A DNA stretch of 64,000 nt from Locusta migratoria. Its lineage: Eukaryota; Arthropoda; Insecta; Orthoptera; Acrididae. Positions 55,601 to 64,000 of this stretch are shown piece after piece. Made by a program: the position numbers and the translations under genes. Numbering within the stretch: position 1 is the stretch's first letter; the number at the start of each line of letters is the position of its first letter. The DNA lies in NCBI GenBank assembly GCA_026315105.1, contig CM048753.1, positions 71,706,547-71,770,546 on the forward strand. The letters are read 5' to 3'. The notes under the pieces were generated by a model. It was not told the DNA's origin, did no database searches, and was given only the letters and a program-made list of their open reading frames with translations.

Positions 55601-56775
55601 AATGATTTCCAATCCATGGTGTACAACAGCAATCAGTTTGAATAAATATTCCTTTAAACCGTCTTGATTGCAAATTTTTATTAGTTAATGACGCGTTTCG
55701 CCCTTTAGCAGGGCATCTTCAGATTATCTGCGTGACAGAATTTACACAAAATTACAAGGCGGAATTACAAACGGGTATAATGGTACATGGGCTTATTTTG
55801 TGTTAAGAAGACAGTATAAATGGTAAACAAAGCTTACAATGCTTGAGATAGCGAAGCGCACTTACTTTGGACACCCACACCTCCTAAACGATCAGTTGGC
55901 ATGCAAAGATCAAACATTCCTAGATATTATGATGTCTCTGTTCAAATAAAATTCCTCTCATTTACAGATACCAACATAAATTATAAACTTCTGTCCTGCT
56001 TAATAACCTCCCTTTCGTTAAATTTGTATCCAAATAGCTAGATTTGACCCGTCCCGTCTTATACACCGGCTTCCTATGTCGCTCCCTACCCACATTCCCT
56101 CAGTCAGTCTGTACAAGTCGGCGGAGCAGCACACCACGCCCGTGAGCGCAATTGTAAACATGGGCTTATCTTGTGTCAAAATGTTTTGTTTGTATAACTT
56201 ATGGAACTCGACTACGGGGCCATCAGTCCCTGAACTTACAAACTACCTATGAACTAGCTATTACTAAAGACGTCACAAATATCCATGCCCGAGGGGGGAT
56301 TCGAATCCCCGACCGTAGAGGCCGCGCAGACCGTGACTGGAGCGCCTCAGTCCCCTCGGCCACCGCGGCCGGCTATCTTGTGTCATCAGAGACCACCGCT
56401 TCTATTAAGGTAATCTTACAAATCGGTTTTATGCTTCTCACATCTTTAGCGAGTATGTTCCAACTGTAATTCGTTGTTACCCGAACATTTGTAGGGCGAC
56501 AAGGAAATCCAAACAACATTCCAGAAAAATAGAAATACTGCAATAACAACTTACGGTGTCACACCACGGAGAGCGCATTGTAAGCTTTGTTTACCATTTA
56601 TACTGTCTTCGTAACACAAAATAAGCCCATGTACCATTATAACCGTTTGTAATTCCAGCCTTGTAATTTTGTGTAAATTCTGTCACGCAGATAATCTGAA
56701 GATGCCCTGCTAAAGGGCGAAACGCGTCATTAACTAATAAAAAATTTGCAATCAAGAAACGGTCTGAAGGAATAT
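55601..56775 (+). mobile_element. PLE with an inverted 3' copy at its 5' end
   Basis: The first about 245 bp (55601-55845) are the reverse complement of the last about 200 bp (56578-56775), both holding GACGCGTTTCGCCCTTTAGC next to GCATCTTCAGATTATCTG. Between them the plus strand encodes the PLE C-terminus (LEIAKRTYFGHPHLLNDQLA, QTFLDIMMSLFK, about 55847-55949) and 3' UTR. A perfect 12-bp duplication CTATTTCGATTG flanks the whole (55589-55600 and 56776-56787). An inverted terminal copy is a known form of Penelope insertion. Confidence 0.87.
56179..56373 (-). mobile_element. SINE-A copy inside the PLE
   Basis: Flanked by TATCTTGTGTCA (56167-56178 and 56374-56385). Confidence 0.95.
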
Positions 56776-56808
56776 CTATTTCGATTGTGAACTACATAAG
56801 ACTATTGT

Positions 56809-57237
56809 GTATGGTATCTCACCTGATTGCCTAATTATGTTGTGCAGAGTGACTGCTATAGAACCTGGTACATAGGGCGGCACTTTCCGAGGGGCGGAAC
56901 ACCCACAGTGACTAGTGTTTCGAATGGGTAAAAACGCTGCGAGTAATTACAAGGAATAAAGACATTGTTAGTAAGCCTGGCATAAACTAGGTTTCGACGC
57001 ATTTTTCTTCAAAATTTTCGGTATCCGTTTCTGAGTGATAGTCGGACGTTTTGGTTTTTGAACCATGAAACACCTGTCTGCGCCTGCATGAACAACAATT
57101 AAACTCTGGCCGGCACTTTTGTTTGACAATACTACTCGCCCACTATCACGTTTCCAACATTTATTTACTGTATACAGTTTAACGTTCAATACATAATCTG
57201 TTCACAACCATTGAAAAAAGTTTATTTACGTCTAATT
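56809..57237. other. No feature recognised
   Basis: No coding or repeat signal. Confidence 0.4.
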
Positions 57238-57246
57238 GTAAGTTCA

Positions 57247-57448
57247 TGCCGCGCGAGATTAGCCGAGCGGTCTAAGGCGCTGCAGTCATGGACTGTGCGG
57301 CTGGTCCCGCGGAGGTTCGAGTCCTCCCTCGGACATGGGAGTCTGTATTTGCCCTTATGATAATTTAGGTTGAATAGTGTGTAAGCTTAGGGACTGATGA
57401 CATTAGCAGTGAAGTACCGTAAGATTTCATACACATTTGAACATTTTC
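57247..57448 (+). mobile_element. SINE-D copy (tRNA-headed, AGCCGAGCGGTCTAAGGCGC)
   Basis: Head GCCGCGCGAGATTAGCCGAG, B box GGAGGTTCGAGTCC, tail ACACATTTGAACATTTT. Flanked by GTAAGTTCA (57238-57246) and GTAAATTCA (57449-57457). This sequence is close to a SINE I remember from grasshopper DNA, one reason for the taxonomic guess. Confidence 0.9.
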
Positions 57449-57457
57449 GTAAATTCA

Positions 57458-59903
57458 CAAGGCTTAATAAAATTATCTAGATTTCTTCAGTCAGGTTTGA
57501 CTTCATTTTTGAGCTAGAGCCCAGCAACTGTTTTGTACAAATCTGTAGAGAATGCCATCTATAAGTCGCAATTTTTTCTTTTATTTTCCAGATCTATGTA
57601 GATTTCGGGCTATTGTCAATGTTTGAGATATGTTTACATCTATACTGTCATGCTGAACGTAACTGTCAACATGACGGTTTAGACGTTGTGAGATTACCGC
57701 CCAATAGAAATACTGGTAATTAATAGCATTTGATAATTAAACAGTATGAAGTTCACTGCAAACATTGACCATGCCAATGCACTAAATGTTACACAATTTT
57801 AATCTTATTAATTATGGTAGCAATGTATGTACACAGTTGGGTGACAACATTTATAGTTAGGCCATAGGTAGAAATTCTCCACGTTGAGATTTGCTGTGTG
57901 CTTGTAGCTGACGGGAGGCCAGCGAGCGGGCCGATGTTGGTGGCTTGTTCCAGCTTAGGATTTTACAGTTCGTTTCCGGTGAGGGGAGAGAGGGACAATG
58001 GCGAGTGCCAGGCACAGTCCAGTGCACAAGTATTGTAATACTACTGGCATTTAAAGTAATACGATGCAGTTAGGAACCTTTAAGGCCCTCATTACAAAAT
58101 AGCCTGTTGATAAATAAACAATACATTAGCTGATATAGTCACATCTAACGTAATATGTTTAATTGACAATGAAAAGTAATAAATTACCAACGAAGACAAG
58201 ACAGTTACACAACTAGCATGGCAATGTTTGTTTATAAAAATAATATATTAACTATTTCTCATTTTATTTTCAATTAATCTTTTGTATTTTATCTTGAAGT
58301 ATTCAGTTAAATCACTTATCTGTGGTATACGAAATTGCACAATTATGATAAACAGTGCAAAGGATGTTTATATTAATATAAAAACGTAAGAAAATATTTG
58401 TTTAATGTGTAGTGTAATTATTTTGATTTTAAGTAAAATTTTAGAAATGTATTGGCTGAGCGCTGTACGTTGGCAAATCGGTTACAACAGCTTAAATGGG
58501 GAAGTTGATGACGTAGGGGAAAAAACCCCGGCAGTTGAGTTTTGGCGCGCGCGCGTGCGAGGGCAGGAAGTGAGGACTCCAGAGAGCACGTGGTGTGGCT
58601 GGCCTGGCGGCGTCGCTCTGCATCAGTCGGCATGTGGACCTCCAGGTGGTGACTTTAGATTTGTGTGTGGCAATCGCCACGTGTGGTTGCTCGTCGTAGA
58701 CTGCACCAAGTTAAATCGAGTGCTACTGTGTGTTTGTGAATAATTAGCCGGTGCAACAAGGTGTGCATCGCATTAAATTAAAGTGACTGTGATTTGTTAA
58801 TGTAACAAGTGTCGTCGCATAGGCATGAACATAAACGGTGTTTGAGACAGCCACGTGGTGTGAAATCAATTCGCGACAAATATTCATTTTGTCTGGGGGC
58901 TCTCGAGCTATAACTTTATTTGGTACATTTACCGACGTACAGACGCGACAGCCACAGGGTTCAAGTATTGTGAAATAAACAACATGAAGTGAACTTTCAC
59001 GTGTTTTCTAAAATAGTAGTTAGTACACCCTTTTCTGTCATGAACTTGAACTTATTATGAATTTGTTTTGTTAATCATATGCAGGGAAGGAAATCTGCGA
59101 ACGTGTGATATCATCCCCTAGAAAACGAGTCAAACAGTCGCAATCACAGTTCCAGTGTTTTTGCATGTTTAGGAATTTGGTTCGCAGCTGGTGGTTGTGA
59201 GTTTCAAAAAATTAATCTTTCCCTATTTTAAACTCTCACCCCGACCTTCACGCTCGCAGATATTAAAAGCTTTGAGACTGGCCACTCAGTGGCAGAAAAA
59301 TAGGTAGATCTGAAAAGTAAAAACAGAAATTGGGATTGATTACTGACATTTACTACAGATTTGATTAAATAAAATTCAACAAACGTTTTGAAAAACAGAA
59401 AAAAACTGGTGGAGCGGCAGTTTAGCAGGTCGCACGGGGCGGCACTTGGGCTTGCGCCGGCCCTACCCGCTTGTGTGTCCTCAGTGGGCTCAGGTGGCGA
59501 TGTGTGTTTAGAGCTGTGCCTGCAGAGATGTTGGATGTGGGATGTCGGATGTCGGGTGTCGGCGCGCTGCTGATTGCTGTGGCTCGCAGAGAGGCCCAGC
59601 AATGACAGGCGGCTTTGTGGTCCGCTCGCCTGTCAGCACGGCGTCCGCCACCTGCCGCTGCACAGTGTCTAGCAGCAGCAGTACCAGGCGTGCCAGGCGC
59701 TCCACTGGGGATTACGCTCCTCTGTAATCCGTCTAAGCGCAGAAATCACCACAACTGCGGCTCCAACAACATTCTGCTCGCTCCTAGCATTGGCCTGCGC
59801 TTCCTCTACCAACACCAAACGTGAACGAGGGCTGTTGCTTATCGTACGACACACCATAATGCTTAGGATGGGCCCAATGTCTGTTTGGCGAATGCACGAG
59901 ACA
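57458..59903. other. Unassigned 2.4 kb with a CpG-rich part
   Basis: 58500-58720 and 59420-59720 are GC-rich with GCGCGC runs and a short GGATGTCGGATGTCGGGTGT tandem; the rest is AT-rich. Open frames on both strands in the GC-rich parts carry no motif. A TGGGGGCTCTC stretch (58894-58904) resembles a primer-binding site. A promoter or LTR leader is possible but unproven. Confidence 0.35.
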
Positions 59904-59998
59904 CCGAGTGATCAAAAAGTCAGTATAAATTTGAAAACTTAATTAATCACGGAATAAATTAGATAGAGAGGTAAAAAGTGACACACATGCTTGGAATG

Positions 59999-60191
59999 TT
60001 AAAATGTTTATAGAACTTATGAGACTTAACTACGGGGTCATCAGTCCCTAAGCTTACAAACTACTTATGAACTAGCTAAGACTAAGAACGGCACAAATAT
60101 CCATGCCCGAGGGGGGATTCGAACCCCCGACCGTAGTGGCGGTGCAGACCGTGACTGGAGCGCCTCAGTCCCCGCGGCCACCACGACCTGC
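59999..60191 (-). mobile_element. SINE-A, first of a direct pair
   Basis: Begins right after ATGCTTGGAATG (59987-59998). Its head ends at about 60191 and runs straight into a second SINE-A; the head text GGCCACCACGACCTGC is slightly degraded. Confidence 0.88.
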
Positions 60192-60388
60192 AAAATTCAA
60201 ATGTTTGTATAGCTTGTGGGACTTAACTACGGGGTCATCAGTCCCTAAACTTACAAACTACTTATGAACTAGCTAATCCTAAGGACGGCACAAATATCCA
60301 TGCCCGACGGAGGATTCGAACCCCCGACCGTAGTGGCCGTGCAAACCGTGACTGGAGCGCCTCAGTCTCCTCGGCCACCGCGGACGGC
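60192..60388 (-). mobile_element. SINE-A, second of a direct pair
   Basis: Ends at the second ATGCTTGGAATG (60389-60400). No duplication separates it from the first copy, so the pair behaves as one inserted dimer within a 12-bp target duplication. Confidence 0.88.
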
Positions 60389-60469
60389 ATGCTTGGAATG
60401 ACATGGGATTTTATTATAACCAATAATAATAATAATAAAACAAAGTTAAAAAAAAAGATCTCTAGCGCC

Positions 60470-60747
60470 CGTCGTTTGGTGATGATCGTGTGCTCAGCCG
60501 CCACTTTCGTCATGCTTGGCCTCCCAGGTCCCCAGACCTCAGTCCGTGCGATTATTGGCTTTGGGGTTACCTGAAGTCGCGAGTGTATCGTGATCGACGG
60601 ACATCTCTAGGGATGCCGAAAGACAACATCCGACGCCAATGCCTCACTGTAACTCCGGACATGCTTTACAGTGCTGTTCACAACATTATTCCTCGACTAC
60701 AGCTATTGTCGAGGAATGATGGTGAACATATTGAGCATTTCCTGTAA
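60470..60747 (+). pseudogene. Mariner-type transposase, C-terminal fragment
   Basis: The frame ending at 60747 gives LSRHFRHAWPPRSPDLSPCD, YWLWGYLKSRVYRDRRTSLG and DNIRRQCLTVTPDMLYSAVH. 'PPRSPDLSPCDYWLWG' holds the third catalytic acidic position of Tc/mariner-superfamily transposases. DNA-binding and first catalytic parts are deleted, leaving the terminal repeat next to the C-terminus. Confidence 0.8.
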
Positions 60748-61145
60748 AGAACATCATCTTAGCTTCGTCTTAATTTGTTATGCTACTTATTACTTTTCTT
60801 ATCAGATGAAGTGCCGTCCGTCGGAATTTTTTGAACCTTTTTTATTTTATTTTATTTATTTTTTATTTATTTATTTATTGGTTCTAATAAAAGCCCATTT
60901 CATGCTAAGCATGTGTGTCAATTTGTACCTCTCTATCTACATTATTCCGTGATTTATTAAGTTTTCAAATTTATACCGCGTCTTTGATCACCCGGTACAT
61001 GCAAACCACCGTCAGTTGTATCCAGGTAGAATCAACTTCATTTACTGAAGAGCACATCTCACTAATACCTCTCCTTAGTGTTCCTCTTTTGGCACTATAG
61101 CAATTTTTTTATCTGTTTCTATTGTAAGGAGGCGATCCAATATAA

Positions 61146-61330
61146 TGATTGGTTCACAAAAGGATAAAACCAAGATCGCTAATATACAATTTTATTTCGA
61201 CGACCGGTTTCGATGGTCTCTGTCATCATCTTCTGGTCTAAAATAAATAAATAATGAGACTATCGAAACCCGTCGTCGAAATAAAATTGTACACTAGCGA
61301 TCTTGGTTTTATCCTTTTGTGAACAAATCA
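61146..61330. repeat. Near-perfect inverted repeat of a PLE-type tail
   Basis: Left arm 61146-61220 and right arm 61257-61330 are complementary with about five mismatches (GTTCACAAAAGGATAAAACC ... ATTTTATTTCGACGACCGG). The spacer is 36 bp. The GACCGGTTTCGATGG text is a PLE-type end signature. Confidence 0.88.
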
Positions 61331-61430
61331 CAGCAGTTTTCGTTACAGTTATTGAAAATGCCGTATGTTAAGCTTAAATGGACTGTTAAGATTACCTGAC
61401 ATAGTCGAGTTTTGAGGCGTTTTATAGTTT

Positions 61431-62110
61431 TCAAAATGAAAAGCCAAGATCGCACATTAATAATTTATTAAATGACGACCGGTTTCGGTGCCCTGTGTCA
61501 CCATCATCTGTTGTCATATACATTACAAGCTGTCATCTTGTTAAAAAAAATTGGGTATAAAATAACAAGTGCAACTTATCACTTAGTCACTGAATAAAAA
61601 ATACACAAATGAAAAACATGACAGCTGTCATACTTTACATAATGTTACTGCATTATATGCAACCGTACAATTATTGTGTTGAGATCAACTTTAGTGTGCA
61701 TTAAACACGTTTTTTTGCACTGTGTTTACATTACTTATTAGACTACTTTGACACAGTTTACTTATTTAAATAACATAAAATATAACAATTTCTTGGTAAT
61801 AAATTCTATAAGGTAAACAAGGTAATAATAAATATCAACATAGCTTAGATTGATATAATATGAAGTATGTAACAAGTTTCACAGTGTGCAATTCTAAATT
61901 AGAAGGCATTTATCCACAGCAAAAATAAATAAATAAATACATGTTGATAGATCAATATAACGAAGCTATCATAAGCAAAGAACTACAGTTGTGTTGTATT
62001 GTATCTTTTCCGACGCTTGTTACATATTCACCTGAAGATGGCATAATCAGTCGAAAACTAGACAGTAAATAAATATAAATTAGTAGAACAAAAACATATT
62101 GTTTTCAACC
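61431..62110. repeat. AT-rich stretch between two PLE-type end signatures
   Basis: Antisense signature ACGACCGGTTTCGGTGCCC at 61475-61493 followed by CACCATCATCTG; sense signature CACCTGAAGATGGCATAATC...GAAAAC at 62030-62060. The two are not clearly copies of each other. No coding sequence lies between them. Confidence 0.45.
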
Positions 62111-62194
62111 CTAAATATGGAATTGTTCTACCAAGAAGTGACGGTAGAATTCATTTATAAAATTAAAGTACTCTGAGAAAAATTGAGGAAACGA

Positions 62195-63434
62195 ATCATG
62201 TAGACAACTGTGGACCTATTTCTAAAGTTATTGAGAAGACTGTATATTCAAAGTTTATTAATCATTTCAGTTCACATGATTTGTTGTCAAATGTACAGTT
62301 TGGTTTCAGAAGTAGTTTAACGATTGAAAATGCGATATAATCGTTTCTCTGTGAGCCACTTGATTAATTAAATAAAAGGTTTCGAACATTAGGCGTCTTA
62401 TTTGATTCAACAAAGGCATTTCATATTGTTTATCACAAAATATTAAGCAGAACTTTGAATATTATGGAATAACTGGTTCACGTCTTACTTTAATAGCAGA
62501 CAGCAGAAGGGATTTCTCTACAATGTTGAAAATGACTATGAAGTGCAGGCACAATGGGGCACAGTAAAGGTTTGGTGGCCCCAGGGTTCTGTTCTGGGAC
62601 CGCTGTTGTTTCTTATTTATGTTAATGATATGTCTTCGAGTATAACAGGTGATTGTAGAATTTTTTGTTTGCTGATGATACCAGCTTGGCAGTGAAGTAT
62701 GTCATTTTTTATATTTTACCCAGTACCATTAAATGCAGTTCTAGAGGTAAGTTCATAGCTTTTACAAAATACATCGAAGCTAAATCATAGTATAAATTAG
62801 TTTTTTACCATTTCTAACACACATTTCAACAAAAGAAGAATTTTGAACCCACATGATTGGCATACGGTAAGTGAGAGTGAACAGATCAAATTTCTGGGTG
62901 ATCAGATCGATAGTAACCTGTCGTGGGAAGCCCATGTTAGGGATCTTGTTCAAAAACTTAATTTTGTTTCATTTGCCATTACAATAGTATATGAAATAAG
63001 TGATTTTTCAATACGAAAAGTAGTCTGTTATGCTCACTTTCATTCACTTATGACGTACGGCGTTATTTTTTGGGGTAACTCGACTGAAACAAAAAGAATA
63101 TCTTTGATTCAGAAACGGGCGATTCGAGCAATATGCGGTGTAAGTTCATGAACGTCGTGTCGGCTTTCCAGTAGTCTGGGAATTTTGACACTGGCGTCAC
63201 AATACTTTTTTTTCTTTAATGTCGTTTGTTGTTAATAATATCAGCTTATCCCCACGATTTAAGAGCTTTCACTCGGTGAATACTAGACAGAAATCAAATC
63301 TACATTTGGATCACACCTCCTTGACTCCTGCGCAGAAAGGTGTGAAATATTCTGCAGCATCCATTTTCAATAAGCTGCGACAACAACTCAAGAACCTTAG
63401 TACTAAACCTCACGCTTTCAAATCTAAATTGTAA
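62195..63434 (+). pseudogene. LINE (family d) RT, heavily decayed
   Basis: Sense fragments in several frames: NVQFGFRSSLTIENAI (about 62295), a damaged motif A, VPQGSVLGPLLF-like text (about 62580-62620), then the clear C-terminal part 62843-63151 (IKFLGDQIDSNLSWEAHV, FHSLMTYGVIFWGNSTET, QKRAIRAICGVSS) and 63219-63434 (FVVNNISLSP, SLTPAQKGVKYSAASIFNKL). It parallels the intact 41.4-kb frame at perhaps half identity, so it is an older or related lineage. Confidence 0.82.
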
Positions 63435-63522
63435 AGTTAACACATGTATCACACCTTTTGTTATGTCGACGAAGTCCTCGTAAAATAATTTTAAAAAATG
63501 CTAATTCCTTTGTTTCGTTATA

Positions 63523-64000
63523 CCAAGTGATCAAAAAGTCAGTACAAATTTGAAAACTTAATAAATCACGGAATAATGTAGATAGAGAGGTAAAAATTGA
63601 CACACATGCTTGGAATGAGATGTTCAAAAAATGTCCGACAGATGGCGCTTCATCTGATCAGAAACGCAATAATTAGCATAACAGATTAAGACAAAGCAAA
63701 GATAATGTTCCTTATCGGAAATGTTCAATATGTTCACCATCATTTCTCAACAATAGCTGCAGTATGAGGAATACTGTTGTGAACAGCATTGTAAAGCATG
63801 TCCGGAGTTACCGTGAGGCATAGGCGTCGGATGTTGTCTTTCAGCATCCCTAGAGATGTCGGTCTATCACGATACACTTGCGACTTCAAGTAACCCCAAA
63901 GCCAATAATCGCACGGACTGAGGTCTGGGGACCTGGGAGGCCAAGCGTGACGAAAGTGGCGGCTGAGCACACGATCATCACCAAACGACGCGCGCAACAG
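63523..64000 (-). mobile_element. Second mariner-type element, cut by the window end
   Basis: Left end CCAAGTGATCAAAAAGTCAG after TA (63521-63522), with the same terminal text as 59904-60995. The minus strand (63997-63740) encodes RASFGDDRVLSRHFRHAWPP, SPDLSPCDYWLWGYLKSQVY, the same C-terminal transposase region, here without a deletion as far as can be seen. Confidence 0.88.

Larger units (their letters stand above)
54953..56808 (-). mobile_element. Second copy of the GAACTAGTTCG element, split by a PLE
   Basis: Reverse complement matches 36131-36600: AGCGGACGAACTA, GCTAC..AGCGGTAGCAAAAG, the ACGGGTAATAGCAC stretch, and AGCTGAGATGCAGCTC. The outer end continues after a nested PLE (GAACTACATAAGACTATTG at 56788-56808). 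Only one half of the element is represented. Confidence 0.65.
59904..60995 (+). mobile_element. Mariner-type element with long terminal repeats, internally deleted
   Basis: Left end CCGAGTGATCAAAAAGTCAG and right end (reverse complement) CCGGGTGATCAAAGACGCGG; the inverted repeats stay alignable for about 90 bp (AAATTTGAAAACTTAAT, ATCACGGAATAA, GATAGAGAGGTA, GACACACATGCTT). TA follows the right end. Only the last part of the transposase remains (60470-60747). Two SINEs sit in the left terminal repeat. Confidence 0.85.

Noticed and set aside
58405..58743. 112-codon frame with GC-rich content as a host gene
   Set aside because: No motif, no splice context that I can defend, and its composition follows the CpG-rich patch. 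It may be leader or promoter sequence.
58894..58904. TGGGGGCTCTC as a retrovirus-like tRNA-Pro primer-binding site
   Set aside because: The first 11 bases fit, but no LTR pair, no TG...CA ends and no gag or pol text were found around it. Kept only as a remark.
59388..59727. Ser/Arg/Cys-rich frames as small proteins
   Set aside because: Overlapping frames on both strands of a GC-rich patch with a short GATGTCGG tandem; no homology or start context.
7060..60400. SINE heads as functional tRNA genes
   Set aside because: They have A and B boxes but end in SINE tails within target duplications, and their anticodon arms do not fold properly.

Overview
The window looks like intergenic DNA from a large, repeat-rich insect genome. 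I infer an orthopteran (grasshopper/locust, Schistocerca-like) because several SINE and LINE consensus sequences here match repeats I remember from that group; this is recollection, not a search. I find no rRNA gene, no convincing intact tRNA gene and no multi-exon host gene. Nearly every long open frame is a piece of a transposable element or its antisense shadow.

Layout. 1-6026: sixteen units of a 380-bp satellite, over 99% identical, each carrying a tRNA-like SINE core that also exists as a dispersed copy near 38.4 kb. 6.0-6.6 kb: an unexplained GC-rich block. 6.6-16 kb: an antisense RTE-like LINE with a nested SINE, a THAP-like zinc-finger remnant, a Penelope-like element (PLE), a CR1-like LINE and a second RTE-like LINE. 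16-29 kb: a hAT-like element, SINEs, long poly-T tracts, a tandem repeat, CR1-like LINE fragments, an inverted PLE-type insertion and a foldback hairpin. 29.4-35.7 kb: a nest of insertions, with one CR1-like LINE split by another, then a mariner split by a Tc1-like element that is itself split by a PLE. 36-43.3 kb: an element rich in GAACTAGTTCG, a MULE-like element with a perfect 20-bp inverted repeat, and one old CR1-like LINE cut up by younger insertions, among them a LINE with an undamaged 363-codon reverse-transcriptase frame. 44.8-57.5 kb: a Tc/mariner-type pseudogene, a probable twin-primed RTE insertion, a Tc1-like element carrying a SINE and a LINE, a piggyBac-like element with TTAA flanks, and a PLE inserted in inverted form. 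57.5-64 kb: mostly unrecognised sequence, then two copies of a mariner-type element with long inverted repeats and a decayed LINE.

Family labels used below are mine. SINE-A has a head with GGCCGCGGTGGCCGAGGGG and a tail near ACAAACATTTGAAC; SINE-B, -C and -D are related tRNA-headed families. CR1-like families a to d, RTE-like family e, and LINE families f and g are separated by their reverse-transcriptase text and 3' tails. Insertion boundaries marked by target-site duplications (TSDs) were read directly and are the firmest calls. Family names rest on protein motifs or terminal features and are less certain where coding sequence is absent.
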